Source: Candidatus Undinarchaeales archaeon
GTDB lineage: Archaea; SpSt-1190; JASMDC01
DNA: 35,621 bases
Assembly: GCA_030753015.1 (NCBI GenBank)
Contig: JASMDC010000036.1
Coordinates: 1-35,621, forward strand
Direction: 5' to 3'
This document shows positions 7,098 through 14,591 of the stretch, piece after piece. Under the pieces are notes generated by a model, which made no database searches, had not been told where the DNA came from, and was given only the letters and a program-made list of their open reading frames with translations. Each line of letters begins with the position of its first letter. The stretch's first letter is position 1. Made by a program: the position numbers and the translations under genes.

Positions 7098-8529
7098 CCG
7101 CGTTCTCATCGGCGTGCTGTGCCTCGTGCTCATCCTAGCACCGGTACTGGCCGGGACCGGCGACACCTGTGGTGGGTTCGGTGAACCCGTCGTGCTGTCC
7201 GACCACGACAGCTATGTCAATGCGCTCGCGGTCGATGAGCAGTTCCTCTACTCGGGCTCCGCCGATGACACCGTACGGGTGTGGGACCTGGCCAACGAGC
7301 TGGCGGCCTATAAGACCCTGAGGCCGGACGGATCAATCGTCAATGCGCTCCAGGCCCAGGACGGGCTGCTCATCGTGGGGACCAAGGGAGGCTCGATCAC
7401 CCTGCTCGATGCTGCCCGGGGTACCTTCCTGCCCGTAGGCAGCCGGCTCTCCGTGGGAGAAGCCGTGTACGCGCTCTTTGTCCATGATGGGCGTCTGTAC
7501 GTCGGGACGTGGGGCGGAAAGCTTCTCGTGTACGGATTCCCCGGTCTGGAGAGCATCGACACAGTACAAGCGCACCGCTTCCCCGTACTGGATATATTCG
7601 CTGCTGACGGACTCGTCTACACGGCCTCGAAGGACAACTCGGTCAGGGTCTGGAACGCCACTACCCTGGAGCCGGTGCGCACGCTCACGGGCCATCTGGG
7701 GAACGTGTACAGTGTGATCGTTCACGAGGGACTGGTGTACACGGGTTCCTACGAAGGGAGTATCGGCGTATGGCGTGATGGCGACGCTCCCGTCGTGAAG
7801 CCCGGCCCGGGCCCTCTGGTGCTCGCGCTCACAGCGGATGACCGTTACATCTACGCGGGATATGCCAACGGTCTCGTGCGTGTGCTCGATCCCGTCACGT
7901 GGGAGGAGGTCGCGAAGCTGTCCGGCCATCGGGGTGACGTTAATGCCCTGGTCGTCGACGGGCGCCGGCTCTACTCGGGTGCATGGGACGATACGGTGTT
8001 CGTGTGGCAGCTCCCCCCCAAGTGTGGCGATGGCGTGTGCGGGAAATGCGAGCAGGACGTCTGCTGCCAGGACTGCGGGTGCCCCGGCGGTATGCGTTGC
8101 AGCAATTACGTGTGCTGTCCACGGGGGCTGCAGTGTTGTACCGACCACGCTGACTGCGGGGAGGACGAGTTCTGCGGCCCCGCTGATGCTTGCCTCACGA
8201 AGGGTGACGATGGCGCCCTCTGTTCCAGCGACGTAGCGTGCCTCTCGGGATCCTGCTCCCATGGCATGTGCTGCCCGGCGGGGACCGTGCGCAGGGACGG
8301 TACGTGCGCCACGCCCGAAAAGACAGGCGGTCGATGCACCACTGACTTCCATTGCGCCGACAGCAGCTGCTCCTTCGGTAGATGCTGTCCTGCGGGCACA
8401 TGGTGGGGCCCGCTCGGTTGTCGGACCGATTACCCCGTCATGTCCAGCGTCATCCTGGGCCTTTTCGTGCTCGGACTGGCGATCGTGTGGGACCGGGCAG
8501 GACTGTTCGACTGGTCAGGGCGCTGGTGA
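7072..8529 (+). CDS. Secreted, membrane-anchored WD40 propeller with Cys-rich tail
   Basis: This 485-residue protein has an N-terminal signal peptide (VLIGVLCLVLILAPVLAG). Residues about 35-325 hold about seven WD40-type blades (SADDTVRVWD, SKDNSVRVWN, YAGYANGLVRVLD, GAWDDTVFVWQ). Residues about 328-460 are extremely Cys-rich, opening with CGDGVCGKCEQDVCCQDCGC and followed by repeats ending CCPAGT. A C-terminal hydrophobic helix (MSSVILGLFVLGLAIVW) anchors it. The predicted location is the cell surface, with the propeller outside, probably as a binding platform. The CGDG motif recurs in the giant protein at the window end, and secreted WD40 recurs at 28.1-28.9 kb. Start codons at 7072 or 7084 both overlap the Sec23/24-like gene, suggesting translational coupling. 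Confidence 0.85.
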   Translation: MLRTMTVADRVLIGVLCLVLILAPVLAGTGDTCGGFGEPVVLSDHDSYVNALAVDEQFLYSGSADDTVRVWDLANELAAYKTLRPDGSIVNALQAQDGLLIVGTKGGSITLLDAARGTFLPVGSRLSVGEAVYALFVHDGRLYVGTWGGKLLVYGFPGLESIDTVQAHRFPVLDIFAADGLVYTASKDNSVRVWNATTLEPVRTLTGHLGNVYSVIVHEGLVYTGSYEGSIGVWRDGDAPVVKPGPGPLVLALTADDRYIYAGYANGLVRVLDPVTWEEVAKLSGHRGDVNALVVDGRRLYSGAWDDTVFVWQLPPKCGDGVCGKCEQDVCCQDCGCPGGMRCSNYVCCPRGLQCCTDHADCGEDEFCGPADACLTKGDDGALCSSDVACLSGSCSHGMCCPAGTVRRDGTCATPEKTGGRCTTDFHCADSSCSFGRCCPAGTWWGPLGCRTDYPVMSSVILGLFVLGLAIVWDRAGLFDWSGRW

Positions 8530-8531
8530 TC

Positions 8532-8563
8532 ACTCGAAGGTTGGTTCGAGTTACCCATGGGTA
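8532..8563. terminator. Hairpin followed by a 12-bp palindrome after the WD40 gene
   Basis: ACTCGAA (8532-8538) and TTCGAGT (8545-8551) make a 7-bp stem with a 6-nt loop two bases after the WD40 stop codon. It runs straight into the perfect palindrome TACCCATGGGTA (8552-8563). The first fits a terminator-type hairpin; the second could be a regulator site for the next gene, about 85 nt downstream. Both roles are inferred from position. Confidence 0.35.
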
Positions 8564-8615
8564 TACTTAACGGCTTAATTAATCCTTCTATTTCACGTGG
8601 CCACAGGTTCAAGCA

Positions 8616-8626
8616 GGTATATATAC
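8616..8626 (+). promoter_or_regulatory. TATA box for the TPR lipoprotein
   Basis: GGTATATATAC is centred about 28 nt upstream of the ATG at 8649. It lies in an AT-rich spacer, and the predicted transcript is leaderless. Confidence 0.55.
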
Positions 8627-8648
8627 AATACAATCTAAATCACACACA

Positions 8649-10502
8649 ATGAAGACCAATCGGGGATATCGACTTCTAGTATCGATTATGATCATAGCTG
8701 TACTTTTTATGAGCGGTTGTACAGAAAGTCAACCCCCAGCAGAAGTACCCGACCCGAACCAGAAAACACCAGAAACCACCTCCGAAGTGTCCGAAAGGAT
8801 CCAACCGGTACCAGGAATATCCGACCCGGACCAGAAGACGACGGAAGCCACTCCTGAACCGTCCGAAGTGATCCCACCGACACCGTCAACAATCCCGGAT
8901 GCACCCGATGCTAACGAATACATGATCAGTGGTGATGCTAACGCTGATTCAGGGGATTACTCCAAAGCGATAACCGACTATAGCAGAGCTATCGAATTGG
9001 AGCCCAATAACGCTCTGGCATATTCCAGTAGAGCGACCGCTCAAGCAATGCTTGTAGAACATACCAGTGCGATATCCGACTTTAGTAAGGCTATTGAGCT
9101 GGATCCGAAAGATGCGGTGTCATATCGTAATAGAGGAGCTGTACACCAGGCGACAGGAGATAGTGCCAGCGCGATATCCGATTTTGACAAAGCGATCGAA
9201 CTGGACTCAAAAGATGTTGATACATTTTTCAATAGAGGAATGATCCAAGGTATGCTTGGAGATTTCTCCAAAGCCATATCTGACTTTGATAAGGCGATTG
9301 AGCTGAGCACGGAAGACTCTGCGGGATTGTTCAAGATCTATTACATCAGAGGCGCCATCCATAGCGAATTAGGGGAGGATCCCAAAGCCTCATCTGACTA
9401 TAGCAGGGTCATTGAACTGAACTCAGAATTCTCCAGCGCATATTATGATAGAGGAAGTACCTACTACAAGTCAGGTGACTACTCCAGTGCCATATCCGAC
9501 TTCAGCAAAACGATCGAACTGGATCCAGAGAATTTCAAGGCATATTACAACAGAGGGACCGCTCACTGGTTCGTGGGCGTAAGCTCCAAGGAGCTGGAAA
9601 GCGCGTCCAAGGCGATATCCGACTACGATAAGGTAATCGAGTTGGATCCAAGAAATTCAAAAGCATATCAGGGCAGAATCTCTGCTTACCAGTTACTTAA
9701 CGCATTGGGGGATGAGACTAACGCCGTATCAGATTATGATAATGCTATTATGCTAGACTCAAAGGATGCTACTGCATATTATGCTAGGGCAAGGACCTCC
9801 TTCTTGTTAGGAGAACATTCCACTGCTCTAACTGACTATAGTAAAGTCATTGAGCTAGGTGCAGCCGATGCCGTGGTTTATTACGAGCGAGGCGATGCCT
9901 ACGGCGCGTCGATGGAATATTCTGATGCCTTACCTGATTTTGATAAAGCCATCGAGTTGGACCCGGGATATGTCATGGCATATGTTTCCAGGGGAAGTGT
10001 TCATGGCCTATTGAAAGACTACTCAAAGGCAGTATCCGACGCCACCAAAGCTATTGAGCTGGATCCGAATTCTGCTTTAGCATATTTGGGTAGAGGAAAT
10101 GCCTATGCGAGCATGGGCGCAAAATCCTACGTACAAGGAGAAAAATCCAGAGCTTCAGAAGAGTATATCAAAGCCATATCCGATTATACGAAGGTCATAG
10201 AATTAGCACCCACTTACGCTGATGCGTATTACAACCGGGGAACTACGTATTATAACATGGACCTGGGAGATCTATCCAGAGCACAACCTGACTTTGATAA
10301 GACAGAAGCACTAGGAGGAAGAACGTTCAAGAAACCCGAACAAGCAGTTCAGTTCACAGCCAAACAATTCCCATCCTACCCTAAACGCGGGCCATCAGTA
10401 TCCTCCGGATCGGGATACGGCAGCGAAATATTCTCTTCCGCCATGTCTATGCCGACCTGGTCTAACAGAGTCTATGTGAAACCCGCATATGATTGGCAGT
10501 GA
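8649..10502 (+). CDS. Lipoprotein with about 13 tetratricopeptide repeats
   Basis: The 617-residue product starts with a lipoprotein signal peptide (LLVSIMIIAVLFMSGC). A Pro/Thr/Glu-rich spacer (25-90) contains an internal duplication: the DPNQKTPETT unit recurs as DPDQKTTEAT. Residues about 92-565 hold about 13 TPR units of about 34 residues with the signature Y-x-x-AISD-[FY]-x-KAIELDP. Some units carry insertions. A Pro/Ser/Gly-rich tail of about 50 residues closes the protein. It should sit lipid-anchored on the outer face of the membrane as a protein-interaction scaffold. The gene is visibly AT-richer than all neighbours, with many A/T third positions (aaa, gat, tat), suggesting recent acquisition or different expression pressure. 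It is monocistronic and converges on the small gene downstream. Confidence 0.9.
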   Translation: MKTNRGYRLLVSIMIIAVLFMSGCTESQPPAEVPDPNQKTPETTSEVSERIQPVPGISDPDQKTTEATPEPSEVIPPTPSTIPDAPDANEYMISGDANADSGDYSKAITDYSRAIELEPNNALAYSSRATAQAMLVEHTSAISDFSKAIELDPKDAVSYRNRGAVHQATGDSASAISDFDKAIELDSKDVDTFFNRGMIQGMLGDFSKAISDFDKAIELSTEDSAGLFKIYYIRGAIHSELGEDPKASSDYSRVIELNSEFSSAYYDRGSTYYKSGDYSSAISDFSKTIELDPENFKAYYNRGTAHWFVGVSSKELESASKAISDYDKVIELDPRNSKAYQGRISAYQLLNALGDETNAVSDYDNAIMLDSKDATAYYARARTSFLLGEHSTALTDYSKVIELGAADAVVYYERGDAYGASMEYSDALPDFDKAIELDPGYVMAYVSRGSVHGLLKDYSKAVSDATKAIELDPNSALAYLGRGNAYASMGAKSYVQGEKSRASEEYIKAISDYTKVIELAPTYADAYYNRGTTYYNMDLGDLSRAQPDFDKTEALGGRTFKKPEQAVQFTAKQFPSYPKRGPSVSSGSGYGSEIFSSAMSMPTWSNRVYVKPAYDWQ

Positions 10503-10520
10503 GTACAAGTTACCTAGAAC

Positions 10521-10886
10521 CTACTCGAAGGTGACCTGCACCATCCCTCCAAGCCGGCGGCATCGCTCAATACCAGAGGCCAGTTCCCCGAGCGGTGCGA
10601 ATCCCGAATTGTGGTAGAGTTCAACGATACAGTCAAAGCGATCGGGCTCGGTGAGCGCGGTGGTGGATACCGAACCCTTTGTCCTGCTCGAACCATGAAG
10701 GTACTCCATGAGAGCGTTCACGCGCTTGTCTTCAAGCACGAAATAGAACGATTCGTTCACCTCTAGCTCGACCACATCGCTCTCCAGCAGCACCAGATCC
10801 TCGTCGGGACGGCTGCCACAGATCCGGGAATCGTCATCTGCAATGCCTTCGTGCGGCCTCCAGAATCCGACGACAAGACGCGGCAT
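10521..10886 (-). CDS. Small conserved-looking protein downstream of rpoK
   Basis: This 121-residue protein belongs to no family I recognise. It has no signal or membrane segment. The text alternates strands and helices (LVLLESDVVELEVNESFYFV, RVNALMEYLHGS, DCIVELYHNSG, GGMVQVTFE), suggesting a small alpha/beta domain. It follows rpoK by 20 nt on the same strand, so the two are probably cotranscribed. A link to transcription is suggested only by this neighbour. Confidence 0.65.
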   Translation of the reverse strand: MPRLVVGFWRPHEGIADDDSRICGSRPDEDLVLLESDVVELEVNESFYFVLEDKRVNALMEYLHGSSRTKGSVSTTALTEPDRFDCIVELYHNSGFAPLGELASGIERCRRLGGMVQVTFE

Positions 10887-10906
10887 AGGAACGACCGAGG
10901 AGTTGT

Positions 10907-11173
10907 CTAGTCGATGGCTGTGTTCGGATCGACACGTATTTGAGTTCCAGCGACCGTGCGGACGATCTCCACGGGGATGCGACCTTCCTGAAACTCGAGC
11001 TTCGCGATCTCGATGGGATCCATCATTCCCTCGGGTGGTTCGATGGTCGTCGGGGAGCCATATGCGATCTGAAGAGCGCGAGCCCCGATGATACGCGCCT
11101 TTTCGAACCTTGTCAGCCTGTTATCTGCCCACATGAACCTCTCACCCAGGAGGGTGAGAACAGGATCATCCAT
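10907..11173 (-). CDS. rpo6: DNA-directed RNA polymerase subunit Rpo6 (RpoK)
   Basis: This is an 88-residue protein with the Rpb6/omega signature: RLTRFEKARIIGARALQIAY followed by GSP, then MDPIEIAKLEFQEGRIPVEIVR. Rpo6 is the archaeal counterpart of eukaryotic Rpb6 and bacterial omega and helps assemble the large catalytic subunits. Length and both conserved blocks are normal. The ATG at 11173 gives a 20-residue lead before the conserved core; an internal Met14 would still retain the core. The gene is divergent from the TIM-barrel gene and overlaps the TATA-like TTTAAATA at its own start codon. It is outside any ribosomal cluster here. Confidence 0.92.
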   Translation of the reverse strand: MDDPVLTLLGERFMWADNRLTRFEKARIIGARALQIAYGSPTTIEPPEGMMDPIEIAKLEFQEGRIPVEIVRTVAGTQIRVDPNTAID

Positions 11174-11180
11174 TTAAATA
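11173..11180 (+). promoter_or_regulatory. TATA-like element between rpo6 and the TIM-barrel gene
   Basis: TTTAAATA is palindrome-like and could be read on either strand. It is about 36 nt upstream of the ATG at 11212, giving a leader of about 10 nt for that gene. For rpo6 it lies too close to the start codon to be its promoter. Confidence 0.4.
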
Positions 11181-11211
11181 AGTATTGGGGAAAGCGCCCC
11201 CGGAACACATT

Positions 11212-12063
11212 ATGAAGCAGGTTTTCCTCTCCACTACGTGTCTTGGTGGCGGGACCTCGGCGTCAGAGGTCCTTCGGACGCTCGCCGAGGGCGGTTTCAA
11301 ACGCCTTGAGATGGGTTCATCACATCGTTACGAGAGAGAGCTGGTGCCCACCATCGCACGAGAGGCCAGGGAACTGGACCTGACGCTCCTCACCCATAAC
11401 TACTTTCCCCCGTGCAAGAATCCTTTCATGCTCAATCCCGCGGCAAGCGACGAGGCGTTCGTCGAGCGGTCCCGGGCCTTCATGCTCGAAGCCATCGACG
11501 CCGCTGCCACCCTGGGAAGTCCAGTGTACGGCTTCCATCCGGGATTCCGCCTCGAGCGCTCGCTCGGTTTCGGCCACGTCCTTGAAGACACCTCCCAGCT
11601 CACCGATGCCGATGACGCCTACGAGCGGGCCGTACGCTCGGCCGGGCTCTTCGTCGACCGCGGACGCGAGGCGGGCATCAGGATCCTTGTGGAGAACCTC
11701 GAGAACAAGAACGAGTCGTACATCCTCTGCACCGCCGATGAGCTAAATCGCTTCGTTCGCGACGTCGGAGGAGGCCTGGGCATCCTCCTCGACATCGGAC
11801 ACCTCCGCATAGCGGCACGGAAGCACCGGTTCGATCCCACCAGATTCGTGGACACCTTCGCATCGCTCGTGGGCGAGGTCCATGTGAACTCCAACGACGG
11901 CATCATCGACTCCCACGAGCCCCTCGGGCCGAGCGACATCGGTGAGCTCGAGCTGGTCCGGCGCATCGAGAACGATGTGCCCGTGGTGATGGAGATCACG
12001 AGCTCGGACCTGGGAGTGCTCCGTGAGAACATGCGGCTGGTCGAGAGGACAATCTCCGCGTGA
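11212..12063 (+). CDS. Xylose isomerase-like / AP endonuclease family 2 TIM-barrel protein
   Basis: This is a 283-residue cytoplasmic protein. The layout is that of the sugar isomerase/endonuclease IV-type barrel: an N-terminal strand MKQVFLSTTCLG, then KRLEMGSSH, LLTHNYFPP, GSPVYGFHPGF, ILVENLENK (likely metal ligand Glu), LGILLDIGHLRIAAR (Asp/His), GEVHVNSNDGIIDSHEPLG (His/Asp/His) and VVMEITS (Glu). These match the expected metal-binding positions at strand ends. Substrate cannot be predicted, since members act on sugars, sugar phosphates or abasic DNA. I chose ATG 11212 over an in-frame TTG at 11185, because family N-termini start at the first strand. It converges on the Q-rich membrane protein with a 9-nt gap. 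Confidence 0.8.
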   Translation: MKQVFLSTTCLGGGTSASEVLRTLAEGGFKRLEMGSSHRYERELVPTIAREARELDLTLLTHNYFPPCKNPFMLNPAASDEAFVERSRAFMLEAIDAAATLGSPVYGFHPGFRLERSLGFGHVLEDTSQLTDADDAYERAVRSAGLFVDRGREAGIRILVENLENKNESYILCTADELNRFVRDVGGGLGILLDIGHLRIAARKHRFDPTRFVDTFASLVGEVHVNSNDGIIDSHEPLGPSDIGELELVRRIENDVPVVMEITSSDLGVLRENMRLVERTISA

Positions 12064-12072
12064 GGTCGATCC

Positions 12073-12465
12073 TTAGCCCCACTGCTGTTGCTGCGGGTAG
12101 CCCTGCTGCTGGCCCTGTTGTTGCTGCGGGTAGCCCTGCTGCTGGCCCTGTTGTTGCTGCGGGTAGCCCTGCTGACCCTGTTGTTGGCCCCACTGCTGCT
12201 GCTGCTGCTGCTGCTGACCCCACTGCTGTGGCATCTGCGGCTGTTCGGCGCCGGTGGCGCTCGGGGCCTTTATCGTCTTCTTCTTTTTATTTTTCAGGGC
12301 GAGCATGATGTACCCGATGAGCCCGACGAACGCGAAGAGGAACATACCGGCGCATGCCACAAATATCTTTCCCTCAGGAGTAGAGGTGAGTCCCGAGAAC
12401 AGGCCCGCCTCCTCGGCGGTTGCCACTGTCATGAGTATGACGGCGACAAGATACGCCCTAAGCAT
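12073..12465 (-). CDS. Membrane protein with prion-like Q/G/Y/P-rich cytoplasmic tail
   Basis: This is a 130-residue protein. Residues 1-17 look like a signal peptide (LVAVILMTVATA), 33-57 form a membrane helix (FVACAGMFLFAFVGLIGYIM), and the next stretch is strongly basic (LKNKKKKTIK), which places the C-terminal part in the cytoplasm. Residues 76-130 are low complexity: Gln runs broken by Trp-Gly, Gly and Tyr-Pro, with the 11-residue unit QQQQGQQQGYP repeated three times. Such tails resemble prion-like or annexin/rhodopsin-type QGYP tails that support self-association. No named family applies. A TATA box 27 nt upstream supports the start. The DNA repeat is prone to slippage, so tail length may vary between strains. 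Confidence 0.8.
   Translation of the reverse strand: MLRAYLVAVILMTVATAEEAGLFSGLTSTPEGKIFVACAGMFLFAFVGLIGYIMLALKNKKKKTIKAPSATGAEQPQMPQQWGQQQQQQQQWGQQQGQQGYPQQQQGQQQGYPQQQQGQQQGYPQQQQWG
12088..12217. repeat. 33-bp tandem repeats plus CTG-rich microsatellite
   Basis: Three near-identical 33-bp units lie at about 12088-12186, and a CTG run at about 12194-12217. All are in frame inside the Q-rich protein, giving the 11-residue QQQQGQQQGYP unit and a polyglutamine run on the minus strand. Confidence 0.85.
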
Positions 12466-12486
12466 AGCATTTCAACCACTCCCATG

Positions 12487-12497
12487 TTATTTATATT
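12487..12497 (-). promoter_or_regulatory. TATA box for the Q-rich membrane protein
   Basis: The minus strand reads AATATAAATAA, centred about 27 nt upstream of the ATG at 12465, which is leaderless spacing. Confidence 0.55.
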
Positions 12498-12520
12498 TTC
12501 ATCCAGGGAGCGGGGATGGC

Positions 12521-13366
12521 TCAGCTCACCCGAGCGATCACCGCAGCGTGATCCTTCTCGAATGGCATAAGGTGCCTCGTTTCGGCGATGGCGAGCCCCG
12601 AGCGTTTCAGAATCCCCATCTGTTCAGCGAAGATCTTGGAGGGCTGTTGCGACACGTCTATCGACCGCGCCTTGATCATCAGCACGAGGGTCCCTTCGGG
12701 CATGAAGGCACGAACGTTCGCCACGGATATATCAGCCTGGTCAGGCTGGGCCACGTCCTGGTACACCACGTCCACAGGTCCCACCAGATCGGAATATCTC
12801 GCTGGTTTCCTGGCGTCCGCAAGGATGGGTACGATGTTGGGGCGCCGCTCTGCTAGCCGGAACAGGTCGCGCATGGAGCGCGGGGCGAACTCAACCGCGT
12901 ACACCACACCTCGAGTGACTATGTCACTGATGTGGGATATGGTAGTCCCAGATGCCGCACCGAGGTAGAGCACACGCGAGTCGCGTTTGAAGGGAAGGGA
13001 TGCGCATCCCTTAAGGATGGCCGCGGAGAACTTGGACCGGAATGGGTCCCAAACGCGCAGCTCGTCGTCACCATGCTTGATGAGCCGCTCGTCGTACACG
13101 CGCGAACCGGGGATGAGGTTCTTTGTGGCCGGACGAACACGCGTGCCCTCCCGTACCTTGAACATGTTGGGACCCAGGGGTTCGACGTTCTTGCCCGGGC
13201 TCATGGTGAGCCCCGGATGCCGATCGAACTGACGAGGTCGGTCGCGCTGTTGGCGGTATGGCCGGTCGCGTTGCGGCGGTCGACCGCCACGTCCGCGGTC
13301 ACGGCCACGGTCCCAGTTTCTGCCCCCGGAGTTGCCGAAGTTGCGTCGCGGTCTGTCGTTTCCCAT
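12521..13366 (-). CDS. flpA: Fibrillarin-like rRNA/tRNA 2'-O-methyltransferase with RG-rich N-terminal extension
   Basis: Fibrillarin is the methyltransferase of the archaeal C/D-box sRNP, methylating rRNA and tRNA 2'-hydroxyls with S-adenosylmethionine. Residues 79-281 are canonical: ATKNLIPGSRVYDE, VLYLGAASGTTISHISDIV (SAM motif I, 132-150), VVYAVEFAPRSMRDL, VPILADARKP, DVVYQDVAQPDQ and IKARSIDVS with the catalytic-type Lys232. The oddity is residues 1-52, a basic Arg/Gly/Asn/Gln-rich stretch (GGRNWDRGRDRGRGGRPPQR) that ordinary archaeal fibrillarins (about 230 residues) lack. It recalls the GAR domain of eukaryotic fibrillarin. The long start is supported by TGATG overlap with the nop5 stop codon; the alternative Met55 would give a standard-length protein but leave about 160 nt of open RG-coding sequence unexplained. 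Confidence 0.95.
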   Translation of the reverse strand: MGNDRPRRNFGNSGGRNWDRGRDRGRGGRPPQRDRPYRQQRDRPRQFDRHPGLTMSPGKNVEPLGPNMFKVREGTRVRPATKNLIPGSRVYDERLIKHGDDELRVWDPFRSKFSAAILKGCASLPFKRDSRVLYLGAASGTTISHISDIVTRGVVYAVEFAPRSMRDLFRLAERRPNIVPILADARKPARYSDLVGPVDVVYQDVAQPDQADISVANVRAFMPEGTLVLMIKARSIDVSQQPSKIFAEQMGILKRSGLAIAETRHLMPFEKDHAAVIARVS

Positions 13367-14457
13367 CAGGCGCCACCCCCTTTGGCCTTGCCCTGGGCTA
13401 TGATGCGCTCGACCTTCTCATCGAGGGCCGTCTTGAGCTCCTCGCCGTGGTCCTCGTGCGAGTAGAAGTCCATCTTGGCGGCAAGTGATATCTTCGCTGC
13501 CAGCGCCCGCGCCACCTTTCCCCGAAGCTTGGGAGGAGCGTGGCCGATGGCAGGATGCTGGAATATGACACCGTGCTTGGGGGATGGGGTCCCCTTGGCC
13601 AGGTGCTTGAACAGCGCTCGCTCTGCTCCAAGGATCTGGACCGTTGACGATGGCATGCGGGCCAACCGTTCGAGGGTTCCTGAGATCGAGATTATCCGTG
13701 CGCCCAGGTTCGCTCCCGCCACGGTTCTTATGTTGGGGGCGAGCTCGGTCATAAGCACATCGATGTAATTGACGATGGCGTCACGCTGGGTGTACATCTC
13801 ACGGAGGGACGCGGCGAATCCGGACACGGCCGTGATGTCTGCATCGGCGAGCTTTATGCCAAGGGAACGGCCAGCGTACTCGACGATAGTGGGATCGCCT
13901 GAGGTCTGGGCCACGACATCCCGTTCACCGGCGAGCACCAGCGAGACGAACCGTTCGTGGTCGGTCACCTCCTGGTCGAGCTCGGGGAAGTGGATGCCGT
14001 ACCACTCCCTGATCCGCTCGGAAAGGAGGTTCAGGGTCTTGTCCAGCACGTCGAGCGCTTCGATGGCGTTCGTAGCGAGCCGGTCACGCCCGACGCCCTC
14101 GTGCATGGCGAACCGCACCAGGTCTAAGGCCACAGCATTCTTGAGGGCAATGATGTCTTCCACATCCCCGGATCGGAATAATTCGGCCTCGTTCTTGAGG
14201 ATGTACCGGGTAGCAGGGTTCAGGCGCTCTTTCTGATAGCCCTCTTTCTTGGTGTCGAACACCACGTCCTCTCCCTTCTTGGGCTTGACCTTCTTGAGAA
14301 GGGCCTTCTCCTCCTCCACTATCTCGCCTGAAGCGATGCTGTGGAGACGGTCGGCCACTTCTGCGGGCTCACGCGGGAAGGGTACATTAGCACGGAGCTC
14401 TCCCCCTTCGTCCACTGCGTACACTCCGAGGATGTTCCTGCTGATGTAGATGACCAT
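13366..14457 (-). CDS. nop5: C/D-box sRNP core protein Nop5 (Nop56/58 family)
   Basis: Nop5 bridges fibrillarin and the L7Ae-bound guide RNA. The 363-residue protein has the N-terminal fibrillarin-binding domain (starting VIYISRNILGVYAVDEGG), a central coiled-coil region (residues about 125-235), and the C-terminal NOP domain with GANLGARIISISGTLERLA, PSSTVQILGAERALFKHL and PKHGVIFQHPAI, then RGKVARALAAKISLAAKMDF. I start at ATG 14457, where the conserved N-terminus begins; an upstream in-frame GTG at 14553 would add a 32-residue stretch unlike the family. It overlaps fibrillarin by one base (TGATG), so the two are translated from one mRNA. The C-terminal Lys-rich tail typical of eukaryotic Nop58 is short here (AQGKAKGGGA). 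Confidence 0.95.
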   Translation of the reverse strand: MVIYISRNILGVYAVDEGGELRANVPFPREPAEVADRLHSIASGEIVEEEKALLKKVKPKKGEDVVFDTKKEGYQKERLNPATRYILKNEAELFRSGDVEDIIALKNAVALDLVRFAMHEGVGRDRLATNAIEALDVLDKTLNLLSERIREWYGIHFPELDQEVTDHERFVSLVLAGERDVVAQTSGDPTIVEYAGRSLGIKLADADITAVSGFAASLREMYTQRDAIVNYIDVLMTELAPNIRTVAGANLGARIISISGTLERLARMPSSTVQILGAERALFKHLAKGTPSPKHGVIFQHPAIGHAPPKLRGKVARALAAKISLAAKMDFYSHEDHGEELKTALDEKVERIIAQGKAKGGGA

Positions 14458-14560
14458 ATGCTCGCCGTCCGTTGGTCCGCACCATACCTTGAAAAATGTT
14501 TGGAAAAGGAGCGGCGGCCCATTTCTGGTGTTAAAGTGAGTGGGGACCGGCACGCGACAG

Positions 14561-14568
14561 TTTTAAAT
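14561..14568 (+). promoter_or_regulatory. TATA box for the NHL-repeat gene
   Basis: TTTTAAAT is centred about 28 nt upstream of the GTG at 14592, which makes that GTG the likely leaderless start codon. Confidence 0.55.
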
Positions 14569-14591
14569 GAGAAGTCGTCCACCAATGCAAC

